A stretch of DNA of 64,000 nucleotides from Pseudomonas orientalis (lineage in GTDB: Bacteria; Pseudomonadota; Gammaproteobacteria; Pseudomonadales; Pseudomonadaceae): the NCBI RefSeq assembly GCF_002934065.1, contig NZ_CP018049.1, forward strand, positions 5,392,501-5,456,500, read 5' to 3'. The first letter of the stretch is position 1. The number at the start of each line of letters is the position of its first letter. Below the pieces are notes generated by a model. It was not told the origin of the DNA. It worked only from the letters and a program-made list of their open reading frames with translations, and searched no databases. Positions 33,384-42,075 of this stretch are shown here, in pieces. The translations under genes were made by a program, and so were the position numbers.

Positions 33384-35759
33384 ATGCCTGCGCCGGTTCA
33401 CCCTCACCCTCTGCACCTGACTTTGGCCAATGGCCTGCACCTTTGCCTGCGCCATGCGCCGCGCTTGAAGCGCTGCGCCGCCGTTTTACGCGTGGCGGCG
33501 GGCAGTCATGACGCGCCGTTGGCATGGCCGGGGCTGGCGCATTTTCTGGAGCACTTGTTGTTTCTGGGAACTGAGCGTTTTCCCGCAGGCGAAGGGCTGA
33601 TGACCTACGTGCAGCGTCATGGCGGGCAAGTGAATGCCAGCACCCGGGAGCGCGTCACCGAGTTCTTTTTCGAGCTGCCGGTGTCGACCTTCGACGAAGG
33701 GCTGGTGCGCTTGGCCGACATGCTTACGCACCCTCGCCTGGCCATTGACGACCAACTGCGCGAGCGCGAAGTGCTGCATGCGGAGTTCGTGGCCTGGTCT
33801 CAGGATGCCAAGGCGCAGCAACAGGTAGCCTTGCTGAAGGGCCTGGCCGCTGATCATCCGCTGCGCGGCTTTCATGCGGGCAATCGCGACAGCCTGCCAG
33901 TGGAACGTGAGACCTTTCAGCAGGCGCTGCGCGAATTTCATCAGCGCTTCTATCAGAGCGGGCAGATGACATTGAGCCTGGCCGGCCCGCAATCCCAGAA
34001 AGACCTGGAAGCGCTGGCGCAGCAATTCAGTACGCAGTTGAGCCCTGGCCCGCTGCATCCCCAGGCTGCGCCACCGGCGCTGATGGCCGGGCAAGCGCGG
34101 GGCTATCAGCACGCTGCCGATCATCATCTGCACCAGGTCATCACCTGTGATGCACCGCGCGAAGCGCTGGCGTTTCTCTGCACCTGGCTCAACAGTGCGG
34201 CGCCGGGCGGCTTACTCGCTGAACTCAAGGATCGACGCCTGGCGACGGCTGTGCACGCCTCGGTGCCGTATCACTTTGGCGGACAGGCCGTGCTGGATAT
34301 CGACTTTACCCTCGACAGCCAAAGCGACTCGACCACACAGATCGAGGCGCTCTTGTACGACTGGCTGAGTTTTTTCGCACACAGCGACTGGGCGCCGTTA
34401 CGCGAAGAGTTCGCCTTGCTCACTGCGCGCCAGCAGCAGGTCCAGGGCGCCCTGGCGCTGGCACGCAACGACGCCGAAGAGTTATCGGAGCAAAGCCTCG
34501 CAGCCCTCAAGGCCATGCTCGACGCCTTGCATCTGCGGCCTGCCACGCGCGGGTGGCAGCTTCCACCGAATAACCCGTTCCTGCGCCCGCCCGTCAAGGA
34601 AGAACGGGCCGGCTTGATTCGCGGCCAGACCAGCGCCCACCGTGGCTTGCGCACATTCGCCCAGGATCGCTCACGGGGACGACGGGACCTGGCGGCGCTG
34701 ACCTTCAGCCAGGCCTTGGCCAATGACACTGACGAAGGCGCGCTGTACCTGCGCTGGCGATTTGACTGCGGCGCGCCTGCCGGTCTGGAAAACCTGTTGC
34801 AGCCGCTGCGCGAGCGTGCCGCTCAGGCGGGTGTCGAGTTGTGTTTCGAAACCATCGCCAATGACTGGCAGGTAAAAATGCTTGGCGTCCACGAACCCAT
34901 GCCCGCCGTGCTCGAAGCGCTGGCGCACTGCTTGACCACTGCCGATGAACATCTGCCGCCACCGCCCTCGGCACCGATGATCGCCATCCGCGAACTGCTC
35001 AAGGCATTGCCCGGTTGCTGCGCCGGTGTTCAGCCAACGTCCCAGGCAACCCCTGTCTCATGGGCCACCGCGCGTTGGCATGGGCTGGGCGCAGGTTTAC
35101 CGGCAGCCTGTGAAGCGGCCATCAAAACCGCCTCGGCACGACTGCCTGGGCAGCCTGCACCGCTTCAGTATCCGCCTGAAAATCTCCAGGACCAGCGTCT
35201 CTGGCATGAGATAAACACCGATTCCGGCGAAGCAGCGCTGTTGCTGTTCTGCCCGACACCCACCCAGGCCTTGAGCGATGAAGCCGCCTGGCGCTTGCTC
35301 GGTCATCTGCTGCAAGGGCCGTTCTATCAGCGCCTGCGCGTTGAACTACAAATCGGCTACGCGGTTTTCAGCGGCATCCGACAGCTCAATGGGCAAACCG
35401 GCCTGCTGTTCGGCGTGCAGTCCCCCAGCGCTTCCCTGGATGAAATCGTCGAACAGGTGCAGACCTTTCTGGCACAACTGCCATCATTGATCGAACGCAG
35501 CACCGATATGGGTAACGAGGCGCTGGCGCAGCAATTCACGGTCCAGTCACTGCCCATCACCCAAGCCGCCGACTTGCTGTGGCACGCGCACCTGGCGGGT
35601 CGACCATCGGGCTACCTGGAGCAATTACAAGATTTGATACAAACCTGCTCGCGGCAAGATGTACAGCGCGCTGCTCAACAGTTGAACGACGCCACAGGCG
35701 GCTGGCGTTGCCTCGCCAACGGGCCGTGCACCCTACGGGCGTGGCACTCGGCCAATTGA
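33384..35759 (+). CDS. pqqF: PQQ biosynthesis peptidase PqqF (M16 family)
   Basis: 791 residues from the ATG at 33384; a GTG two codons earlier leaves no room for the ribosome-binding site CGGAAG. The inverted zinc-binding motif HFLEHLLFLG is near residue 53, with a downstream glutamate region (LREREVLHAEFVAW near 130). A zinc protease that, with or without PqqG, is believed to cut the modified PqqA peptide. The C-terminal half is the usual inactive M16 repeat. It lies upstream of pqqA as in other fluorescent pseudomonads. Confidence 0.93.
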   Translation: MPAPVHPHPLHLTLANGLHLCLRHAPRLKRCAAVLRVAAGSHDAPLAWPGLAHFLEHLLFLGTERFPAGEGLMTYVQRHGGQVNASTRERVTEFFFELPVSTFDEGLVRLADMLTHPRLAIDDQLREREVLHAEFVAWSQDAKAQQQVALLKGLAADHPLRGFHAGNRDSLPVERETFQQALREFHQRFYQSGQMTLSLAGPQSQKDLEALAQQFSTQLSPGPLHPQAAPPALMAGQARGYQHAADHHLHQVITCDAPREALAFLCTWLNSAAPGGLLAELKDRRLATAVHASVPYHFGGQAVLDIDFTLDSQSDSTTQIEALLYDWLSFFAHSDWAPLREEFALLTARQQQVQGALALARNDAEELSEQSLAALKAMLDALHLRPATRGWQLPPNNPFLRPPVKEERAGLIRGQTSAHRGLRTFAQDRSRGRRDLAALTFSQALANDTDEGALYLRWRFDCGAPAGLENLLQPLRERAAQAGVELCFETIANDWQVKMLGVHEPMPAVLEALAHCLTTADEHLPPPPSAPMIAIRELLKALPGCCAGVQPTSQATPVSWATARWHGLGAGLPAACEAAIKTASARLPGQPAPLQYPPENLQDQRLWHEINTDSGEAALLLFCPTPTQALSDEAAWRLLGHLLQGPFYQRLRVELQIGYAVFSGIRQLNGQTGLLFGVQSPSASLDEIVEQVQTFLAQLPSLIERSTDMGNEALAQQFTVQSLPITQAADLLWHAHLAGRPSGYLEQLQDLIQTCSRQDVQRAAQQLNDATGGWRCLANGPCTLRAWHSAN

Positions 35760-35918
35760 TCCTTGCCAACCCTGCAACAGGCTTTTTCTTTCAAGACAGC
35801 GCTAACTCGAAAAGAATTGCGTAATATTCACACGCAATATCTGAACATCTCCCATGGGAGGTGGACTATATGTACTACTTGGTAGTGAACATCCCCATCC
35901 CTTGATAGGAGTATGAAT

Positions 35919-35993
35919 ATGACCTGGTCCAAACCTGCCTACACCGATCTGCGCATCGGTTTCGAAGTCACCATGTACTTCGCCAGCCGTTAA
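35919..35993 (+). CDS. pqqA: PQQ precursor peptide PqqA
   Basis: 24 residues, beginning MTWSKPAYTDLRIGFEV. The conserved glutamate (16) and tyrosine (20), spaced E-x-x-x-Y, are the residues that PqqE joins to build PQQ. The ribosome-binding site is ataggagt. A strong intrinsic terminator follows within 16-47 bases of the stop, so most transcripts should end here, giving excess peptide over the enzymes. Confidence 0.97.
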   Translation: MTWSKPAYTDLRIGFEVTMYFASR

Positions 35994-36008
35994 TTCGCTG
36001 GGTACTAC

Positions 36009-36040
36009 AACGCCTCGGTTCGCCCGGGGCGTTTTTGTTT
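36009..36040 (+). terminator. Intrinsic terminator/attenuator between pqqA and pqqB
   Basis: AACGCCTCGG and its complement CCGGGGCGTT form about 10 pairs (one T-G), followed by tttttgtttt. It separates the peptide gene from the enzyme genes inside one operon. Confidence 0.85.
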
Positions 36041-36063
36041 TGAGCTTTGCTGATGGAGCGACC

Positions 36064-36975
36064 ATGTTTGTCCAGATTCTAGGTTCCGCCGCCGGCGGTG
36101 GCTTCCCGCAGTGGAACTGCAACTGCGTGAACTGCGCAGGTTTTCGTGATGGCAGCCTGCGGGCCCAGGCGCGTACCCAGTCGTCCATTGCGATTTCCGA
36201 CGATGGTGTGAACTGGGTGTTGTGCAATGCGTCGCCGGACATCCGCGCGCAGTTGCAGGGCTTTGCGCCGATGCAACCGGGCCGCGCCCTGCGTGACACG
36301 GGCATCGGCGCGATCATCCTGATGGACAGCCAGATCGACCACACCACCGGCCTGCTGAGCCTGCGCGAGGGTTGCCCGCACCAGGTGTGGTGCACCGATA
36401 TGGTCCATGAAGACCTGAGTACCGGCTTCCCGCTGTTCACCATGCTCACTCACTGGAACGGCGGCCTGGCCTGGAACCGTATCGAGCTGGACGCCAGCTT
36501 CACCATCAAGGCGTGCCCCAACCTGCGCTTCACCCCGCTGCCGCTGCGTAGTGCGGCGCCGCCTTATTCGCCGCATCGCTTCGACCCGCACCCGGGCGAC
36601 AACATCGGCCTGATCGTCGAAGACCTGCGCACCGGCGGCAAACTGTTCTACGCCCCGGGCCTGGGCAAGGTCGACGCGCCGCTGCTGGAGATCATGGCAG
36701 GCAGCGACTGCCTGCTGGTGGACGGCACGATGTGGGACGACGACGAAATGCAGCGCCGTGGCGTCGGCACTCGCACCGGCCGCGAAATGGGCCACCTGGC
36801 GCAGAACGGTCCTGGCGGTATGCTCGAAGTGCTGGAGCAGTTGCCAAAGCAGCGCAAAGTGCTTATCCACATCAACAACACCAACCCGATCCTCGATGAA
36901 GACTCCCCCGAGCGAGCCGAGCTGGTGCGGCGCAATGTCGAAGTAGCCTACGACGGCATGAGCATTGAGTTGTAG
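36064..36975 (+). CDS. pqqB: PQQ biosynthesis protein PqqB
   Basis: 303 residues from the ATG at 36064 (MFVQILGSAAGGGFPQWNCNC), the family's start; in-frame codons before it overlap the pqqA terminator. A metallo-beta-lactamase-fold protein; DSQIDHTTGLLSLRE near 100 is the metal-site region. A CNCVNC-type cysteine cluster is at residues 18-24. Proposed to hydroxylate the tyrosine of the PqqA-derived intermediate. pqqC starts 10 bases after its stop. Confidence 0.96.
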   Translation: MFVQILGSAAGGGFPQWNCNCVNCAGFRDGSLRAQARTQSSIAISDDGVNWVLCNASPDIRAQLQGFAPMQPGRALRDTGIGAIILMDSQIDHTTGLLSLREGCPHQVWCTDMVHEDLSTGFPLFTMLTHWNGGLAWNRIELDASFTIKACPNLRFTPLPLRSAAPPYSPHRFDPHPGDNIGLIVEDLRTGGKLFYAPGLGKVDAPLLEIMAGSDCLLVDGTMWDDDEMQRRGVGTRTGREMGHLAQNGPGGMLEVLEQLPKQRKVLIHINNTNPILDEDSPERAELVRRNVEVAYDGMSIEL

Positions 36976-36985
36976 GAGACCTCAG

Positions 36986-37738
36986 ATGACTGATACACCG
37001 ATGACCCCTGAAGCATTCGAACAGGCCCTGCGCGCCAAAGGCGCCTTCTACCACATCCACCACCCGTACCATGTGGCGATGTACGACGGCCGCGCCACCC
37101 GCGAACAGATCCAGGGCTGGGTCGCCAACCGCTTCTACTATCAGGTGAACATTCCCCTGAAGGACGCCGCGATCCTGGCCAACTGCCCGGACCGGGAAAT
37201 CCGCCGTGAATGGATCCAGCGCCTGCTCGATCACGATGGCGCGCCCGGAGAAGACGGCGGCATCGAAGCCTGGCTGCGCCTGGGCCAGGCCGTTGGCCTC
37301 GATCCCGACCAACTGCGCTCCCAGGAACTGGTGCTGCCCGGCGTACGCTTTGCGGTAGACGCCTACGTTAACTTCGCCCGACGTGCCAGTTGGCAAGAGG
37401 CCGCCAGCAGCTCGTTGACCGAACTGTTCGCGCCGCAGATCCACCAGTCGCGCCTCGACAGCTGGCCGCAGCATTACCCGTGGATCGACCCGGCCGGCTA
37501 TGAATATTTCCGCACCCGGCTGGGCCAGGCCCGTCGCGATGTGGAACACGGGTTGGCGATCACCCTGCAGCACTACACCACCCGTGAAGGCCAGGAGCGC
37601 ATGCTCGAAATTCTCCAGTTCAAACTGGACATCCTGTGGAGCATGCTCGACGCCATGAGCATGGCCTACGAACTGAACCGCCCGCCGTACCACAGCGTGA
37701 CCGCAGAGCGGGTCTGGCATAAAGGGATCACCCTATGA
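36986..37738 (+). CDS. pqqC: Pyrroloquinoline-quinone synthase PqqC
   Basis: 250 residues from the ATG at 36986 (MTDTPMTPEAFEQAL), with TAGGAGA upstream. A cofactor-less oxidase that makes the final ring closure and eight-electron oxidation to PQQ. Family segments: KGAFYHIHHPYHVAMYDG near 18, IQGWVANRFYYQVNIPLKDAAI near 43 and HYTTREGQERMLEILQFKLDILWSMLD near 197. It overlaps pqqD by four bases (ATGA). Confidence 0.97.
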   Translation: MTDTPMTPEAFEQALRAKGAFYHIHHPYHVAMYDGRATREQIQGWVANRFYYQVNIPLKDAAILANCPDREIRREWIQRLLDHDGAPGEDGGIEAWLRLGQAVGLDPDQLRSQELVLPGVRFAVDAYVNFARRASWQEAASSSLTELFAPQIHQSRLDSWPQHYPWIDPAGYEYFRTRLGQARRDVEHGLAITLQHYTTREGQERMLEILQFKLDILWSMLDAMSMAYELNRPPYHSVTAERVWHKGITL

Positions 37739-38010
37739 GTTTTGATCGCAGCAAAAAACCGACCTGGCGCCCAGGTTATCGCTATCAATACGAGCCCGCA
37801 CAGAAAGGCCATGTGCTGCTCTACCCGGAAGGCATGATCAAGCTCAACGACAGCGCCGCGCTGATTGGTGGACTGATTGACGGCGAGCGCGACGTGGCCG
37901 CCATCATCGCCGAGCTGGACCAGCAATTCCCCGGCGTGCCGGAACTCGGTGATGACATCGAGCAATTCATGGAGGTCGCCCGTGCCGAGCACTGGATCAC
38001 CCTTGCCTGA
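37735..38010 (+). CDS. pqqD: PQQ biosynthesis peptide chaperone PqqD
   Basis: 91 residues, a small RiPP recognition element that binds PqqA and presents it to PqqE. It has the family lines WRPGYRYQYEPAQKGHVLLYPEGMIKLNDSAALI and DIEQFMEVARAEHWI. It overlaps pqqC at its start and pqqE at its end by 29 bases, so production of D and E is closely linked. Confidence 0.96.
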   Translation: MSFDRSKKPTWRPGYRYQYEPAQKGHVLLYPEGMIKLNDSAALIGGLIDGERDVAAIIAELDQQFPGVPELGDDIEQFMEVARAEHWITLA

Positions 38011-39133
38011 AAAACCCGCTATCGGCCTGCCGCTCTGGCTGCTCGCCGAGCTGACTTACCGCTGCCCGCTGCAGTGCCCGTACTGTTCCAACCCGCTGGA
38101 TTTTGCCGAGCAGGGCAAGGAACTGAGCACCGAACAGTGGATCAAGGTATTTCGCGAGGCCCGCGAGATGGGCGCCGCGCAGCTTGGGTTTTCCGGCGGT
38201 GAACCGCTGGTGCGCCAGGACCTGGCCGAGCTGATCGGTGAAGCACGCAAGCTGGGTTTCTACACCAACCTGATCACCTCCGGCATCGGCCTGACCGAAC
38301 AGAAGATCAGCGACTTCAAAAAGGCCGGCCTGGACCATATCCAGATCAGCTTCCAGGCCAGCGACGAACAGGTCAACAACCTGCTGGCTGGCTCGAAGAA
38401 AGCCTTCGCGCAAAAACTCGAAATGGCCCGTGCGGTGAAAGCCCACGGTTATCCGATGGTGCTGAACTTCGTCACCCACCGGCATAACATCGACAAGATC
38501 GACCGCATTATCGAGCTGTGTATCGCGCTCGAGGCGGACTTTGTCGAGCTTGCCACTTGCCAGTTCTACGGCTGGGCACAGCTCAACCGTGTGGGGTTAT
38601 TGCCGACCCGGGAACAACTGGTGCGCGCCGAACGCATCACCAACGAATACCGCGCCAGGCTCGAAGCCGAAGGCCACCCGTGCAAGCTGATTTTTGTCAC
38701 GCCGGATTACTACGAAGAACGTCCGAAAGCCTGCATGAATGGCTGGGGCAGTATTTTCCTGACAGTCACGCCGGACGGTACCGCCCTGCCCTGTCATGGT
38801 GCCCGACAGATGCCGGTGCAGTTTCCCAATGTGCGCGACCACAGCATGCAGCACATCTGGTACGACTCGTTCGGTTTCAACCGCTTTCGCGGCTACGACT
38901 GGATGCCCGAACCGTGCCGTTCATGCGATGAGAAGGAAAAGGATTTCGGCGGCTGCCGCTGCCAGGCTTTCATGCTCACCGGGGATGCGAGTAACGCAGA
39001 CCCGGTGTGCAGCAAGTCCGAGCAGCACGGCATTATCCTGCAAGCGCGGGAAGAAGCCGAACATGCCACCCAGACCATTGAACAGCTGGCGTTTCGCAAT
39101 GAGCGCAATTCACGCCTCATCGCAAAAGGCTGA
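37982..39133 (+). CDS. pqqE: PqqA peptide cyclase PqqE (radical SAM)
   Basis: 383 residues from a GTG at 37982, chosen because GGAGG stands six bases upstream inside pqqD; a TTG at 38006 is the alternative. The radical SAM motif CPLQCPYC (CxxxCxxC) is near residue 26; the SPASM domain at the C-terminus binds auxiliary iron-sulfur clusters (CMNGWGS...PCHGARQ...CRSCDEKEKDFGGCRC near 250-330). It forms the C-C bond between the glutamate and tyrosine of PqqA. Last gene of the pqq operon in this window. Confidence 0.95.
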   Translation: MPSTGSPLPEKPAIGLPLWLLAELTYRCPLQCPYCSNPLDFAEQGKELSTEQWIKVFREAREMGAAQLGFSGGEPLVRQDLAELIGEARKLGFYTNLITSGIGLTEQKISDFKKAGLDHIQISFQASDEQVNNLLAGSKKAFAQKLEMARAVKAHGYPMVLNFVTHRHNIDKIDRIIELCIALEADFVELATCQFYGWAQLNRVGLLPTREQLVRAERITNEYRARLEAEGHPCKLIFVTPDYYEERPKACMNGWGSIFLTVTPDGTALPCHGARQMPVQFPNVRDHSMQHIWYDSFGFNRFRGYDWMPEPCRSCDEKEKDFGGCRCQAFMLTGDASNADPVCSKSEQHGIILQAREEAEHATQTIEQLAFRNERNSRLIAKG

Positions 39134-39138
39134 TGGCC

Positions 39139-39297
39139 TCAGCGCTTGGCGATGATGTACACGGCGTGAATGATGCCGGGGAAGTAACCGCACAGGGTCA
39201 GCAGGATGTTCAGCCAGAATGCGCCGCCAAATCCTACTTGCAGGAACACACCCAGTGGCGGCAGCAGAATGGCGATGATGATACGAATGATGTCCAT
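39139..39297 (-). CDS. Pmp3/YqaE family small membrane protein
   Basis: 52 residues. It starts MDIIRIIIAILLPPLGVFLQ and continues with a second hydrophobic segment; the family signature LPPLGVFL..G....F..NILLT..GY.PGIIHA.YII can be followed throughout. Two membrane helices. Members affect membrane potential and salt or cold tolerance; no enzymatic role. Convergent with pqqE, its stop lying 6 bases after the pqqE stop. GGAG lies upstream of the start. Confidence 0.93.
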   Translation of the reverse strand: MDIIRIIIAILLPPLGVFLQVGFGGAFWLNILLTLCGYFPGIIHAVYIIAKR

Positions 39298-39477
39298 GGG
39301 TCAGCTCCAGAAAATCGGCTCGTGTGAGCCGTGTAGCTAATCGACATTGGCGCTTCGTGAGGGTTCAGTGGTTTCTGGCATTGGGCCATCCTTTAACGAG
39401 CACGCAAAAAAACGCCCCAGCCAAAAGAATCAGGCTGGAGGCGCCGCGTATCCCGCGAGACGGTTCAGGAAATGGGG

Positions 39478-40740
39478 TCAGACGGCAATGCCCTTGCGAC
39501 ATTGCAGTTGGGCAGTGCGTACCCGAGAGAAGGCACGGGCCAGGCGCAGGAGCATTTCGTCAATGTGGTTCTTGCTGATGTTCAGGGCGGGGGTGAAACG
39601 CAGACAATCCGGCTGCGCAGCCGTGAGGATCAGGCCTTCGTGCAGCGCGGCCTTTACTACCGCAGCCGCGCAATCGTCCGACAGCGTCAGGCCCCATATC
39701 AGTCCGTTGCCGCGCAGTTGCCCATGCTCGTAACGGTAGGCCAGGCGGGCAAGGCCTTCTGCCAGGTAGAGGCCGGATTCGCGTACGTGTTCGAGAAAGC
39801 CGTCGGTCAACACGGCCTCGAGCACCGCGATCCCCGCGGCGGCCATCAGCGCATTGCCGTGATGGGTACCGTCCAGCTCGCCCGTTTCGAAGCAGCAGGC
39901 AGTGCCGCGCGCCAGCAACGCCGCCAGTGGCACCCCACCGCCCAGGCCTTTGCCAAGGCTGATGATGTCGGCGCGAATGCCATATTGCTGCTCGGCGAGC
40001 AGGCTGCCGCAGCGGCCGATCCCGGTTTGCACTTCGTCGAGAATCAGCAGGATGCCCAGTTCGCGGCACAGACGCTCGACGCCCTTGAGGTAGTGTTCGG
40101 TCGCAGGGATGACACCGGCGGCGCTTTGGATCGGCTCCAGCATGATGGCGACGGTATGCGCATCGACGGCGGCGTGCAGAGCCGGCAGATCGTTGAAGGG
40201 TACATGACTGAAACCCGGCAATTGCGGCTCGAAACGGTTTTCCCAGGCAACGGCCGAAGCCGACATCGCGGCGAAGCTCTGGCCGTGGCAGCCGTTGCTC
40301 ACCGTAATGATGTGATAAGCGCCGCCGCGATGCAGTTGGCCCCATTTGCGCGCCAGTTTGATTGCGGCTTCGCAGGCCTGGGCACCGCTGTTGAGCAGGT
40401 AGGCCTGATCGCTGCCGGTGTGATGGCACAGGCGATCAACCAGGTCGAGCTGCGCCCGGTTGTACAAGCCCATGCCTGGGTTGATCACGGTTTGCATCTG
40501 TTCGGTGATGGCGTCGCGCACCGCTTGTGGGCTGTGGCCGAGGCTGTTGGCGCCGCCGCCCTGGCTGAAATCCAGGTAGGCACGGCCGTTACTGTCCGAA
40601 AGCCAGGCGCCTTGACCCTGGACAAACACCTCGCAGGGACGCGCGACGGTGGGCATCAGGCATTGGCTGGAAAAATCATCAGGCGGAGCATGAAGTACCA
40701 GGTCGTCAAGACTGGGCGCCGGACGCCGGAACAGGTTCAC
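39478..40740 (-). CDS. Class III PLP-dependent aminotransferase (acetylornithine aminotransferase-like)
   Basis: 420 residues. Fold-type I class III enzyme: PLP phosphate-binding NSGAQACEAAIKLAR near residue 117, the DEVQTGIGR aspartate near 235, and the Schiff-base lysine K264 in SLGKGLGGG. It resembles ArgD-type omega-aminotransferases; the true substrate is not clear from the sequence and lysine- or ornithine-related amines are possible given davBA nearby. Divergent from a LysR gene, which may regulate it. Confidence 0.88.
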   Translation of the reverse strand: MNLFRRPAPSLDDLVLHAPPDDFSSQCLMPTVARPCEVFVQGQGAWLSDSNGRAYLDFSQGGGANSLGHSPQAVRDAITEQMQTVINPGMGLYNRAQLDLVDRLCHHTGSDQAYLLNSGAQACEAAIKLARKWGQLHRGGAYHIITVSNGCHGQSFAAMSASAVAWENRFEPQLPGFSHVPFNDLPALHAAVDAHTVAIMLEPIQSAAGVIPATEHYLKGVERLCRELGILLILDEVQTGIGRCGSLLAEQQYGIRADIISLGKGLGGGVPLAALLARGTACCFETGELDGTHHGNALMAAAGIAVLEAVLTDGFLEHVRESGLYLAEGLARLAYRYEHGQLRGNGLIWGLTLSDDCAAAVVKAALHEGLILTAAQPDCLRFTPALNISKNHIDEMLLRLARAFSRVRTAQLQCRKGIAV

Positions 40741-40949
40741 AGTTCAGCCCCGATAGCAACCGCACCTGGGTAGGTGTCGAGTACCAACAGCGCGACGCGG
40801 TGTTTTGTCTTGCCTATGTAAACGCCATTACCAAAAACGTGAGTCATTGCCCGATTCGGCCCTTTAAGCCCTGCGAATAGGCGCTAGACTAGGCCGCTCG
40901 GAGGCCAACGGCCATTTCGATTTTCCAGCTTTTTCGATAAGAAAATCTT

Positions 40950-41849
40950 ATGGATTTCAAGCAACTGCGTTATTTCGTCGCGGTGTATGAGGAAGGCCAC
41001 GTAGGGCGTGCCGCAGAGCGTCTGTCGATCTCCCAGCCGGCCTTGTCGCAGCAGGTTCGCCAACTGGAGCAGAACCTCGACGTGAGCCTGTTCGAACGCA
41101 GCAGCAAGCGCCTGCTCCCCACACTCGCCGCACACACGCTGTACAACCACGCCTTGCCCCTGATCGACGGCATGCAGCAAGCCGTGGAGGCGTTGCGTAA
41201 CTTCAAGGGCCAGGCGATGCGCACCTTGGCCATCGGTGTGCTGCAAACCGTGCACACCAGCCTGGTGCCGCAAATGCTCGAGCGGGTGCGCAAGGCTCAA
41301 CCGCACCTGGTCGTGCAGATCTACGAATTGACCGGGCTTGAGATCGAGCGGCGGCTGCTCAACGGCTCGCTGGACATCGGCATCAGCTACCTGCCACCCC
41401 GCCAACCAGGCCTGCATGGCGTGTTGTTGTACGAGGACGAATTGAAGGTGGTCATCCCTGAGCAACATCCCTTGCGGGAATTCAAGAAGGTCTCGCTGAA
41501 ACAGGCAGCGGAGTTGCCGATGTTGCTGCTGGGGGAGGAATTCCAGGTACGGCAGATCTGGCAGGGTCAGTTGGCCAACCTGGGCCGACGCCCGCAGGTG
41601 CAGGCCGAGCTCAATACCATGGCGGGGATTCTCGACAGCCTGCCTCATACGCAGTTGGCCACTGTGTTGCCGGGGCGTTCCCAGGACGAACACAACAGCC
41701 AGTCGCTGCTATGGAAACCCTTGAGCGAACCCAGGGTGCCGTTGAAAGTCGGTTTGGTGTGCCGTGACGTGCAGCGCCAGCAAGCGACGGTGGCGTTGCT
41801 GCGCACGTTGCTGGAAGACGTGATGAATGCCCCGCAGGCAGGCGCCTGA
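40950..41849 (+). CDS. LysR family transcriptional regulator
   Basis: 299 residues. The N-terminal winged helix-turn-helix (LRYFVAVYEEGHVGRAAERLSISQPALSQQVRQLEQNLDVSLFER) is canonical; the effector domain begins near 90 (LAIGVLQTVHTSLVPQML) and resembles the CynR/CysB type. The 209-base gap to the divergent aminotransferase gene is the likely operator region. A terminator follows. Confidence 0.93.
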   Translation: MDFKQLRYFVAVYEEGHVGRAAERLSISQPALSQQVRQLEQNLDVSLFERSSKRLLPTLAAHTLYNHALPLIDGMQQAVEALRNFKGQAMRTLAIGVLQTVHTSLVPQMLERVRKAQPHLVVQIYELTGLEIERRLLNGSLDIGISYLPPRQPGLHGVLLYEDELKVVIPEQHPLREFKKVSLKQAAELPMLLLGEEFQVRQIWQGQLANLGRRPQVQAELNTMAGILDSLPHTQLATVLPGRSQDEHNSQSLLWKPLSEPRVPLKVGLVCRDVQRQQATVALLRTLLEDVMNAPQAGA

Positions 41850-41867
41850 CTTTTTCGCGGGCAAAAG

Positions 41868-41890
41868 AAAACCCCGCCGAAGCGGGGCTT
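41868..41890 (+). terminator. Terminator after the LysR gene
   Basis: aaccccgc-cgaa-gcggggctt: a 7-8 bp G/C stem with flanking A and T runs, 19 bases after the stop. Confidence 0.8.
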
Positions 41891-42075
41891 TGCAGACTGT
41901 TTCCCTGACATCCATTTCACTCCGCCATCCTGGCAGAATCCTACGTGTCCGTGTTGTTGCTTTGCGCTTCCTGCGCGACGTCCATGTGAAGTAGATTATC
42001 CGTGGATCCAATTTGGCGATAGAGGACGATTAGCAGCACGTCATGTAAGAGATTGCTTACACGCACGCTTCGCCC

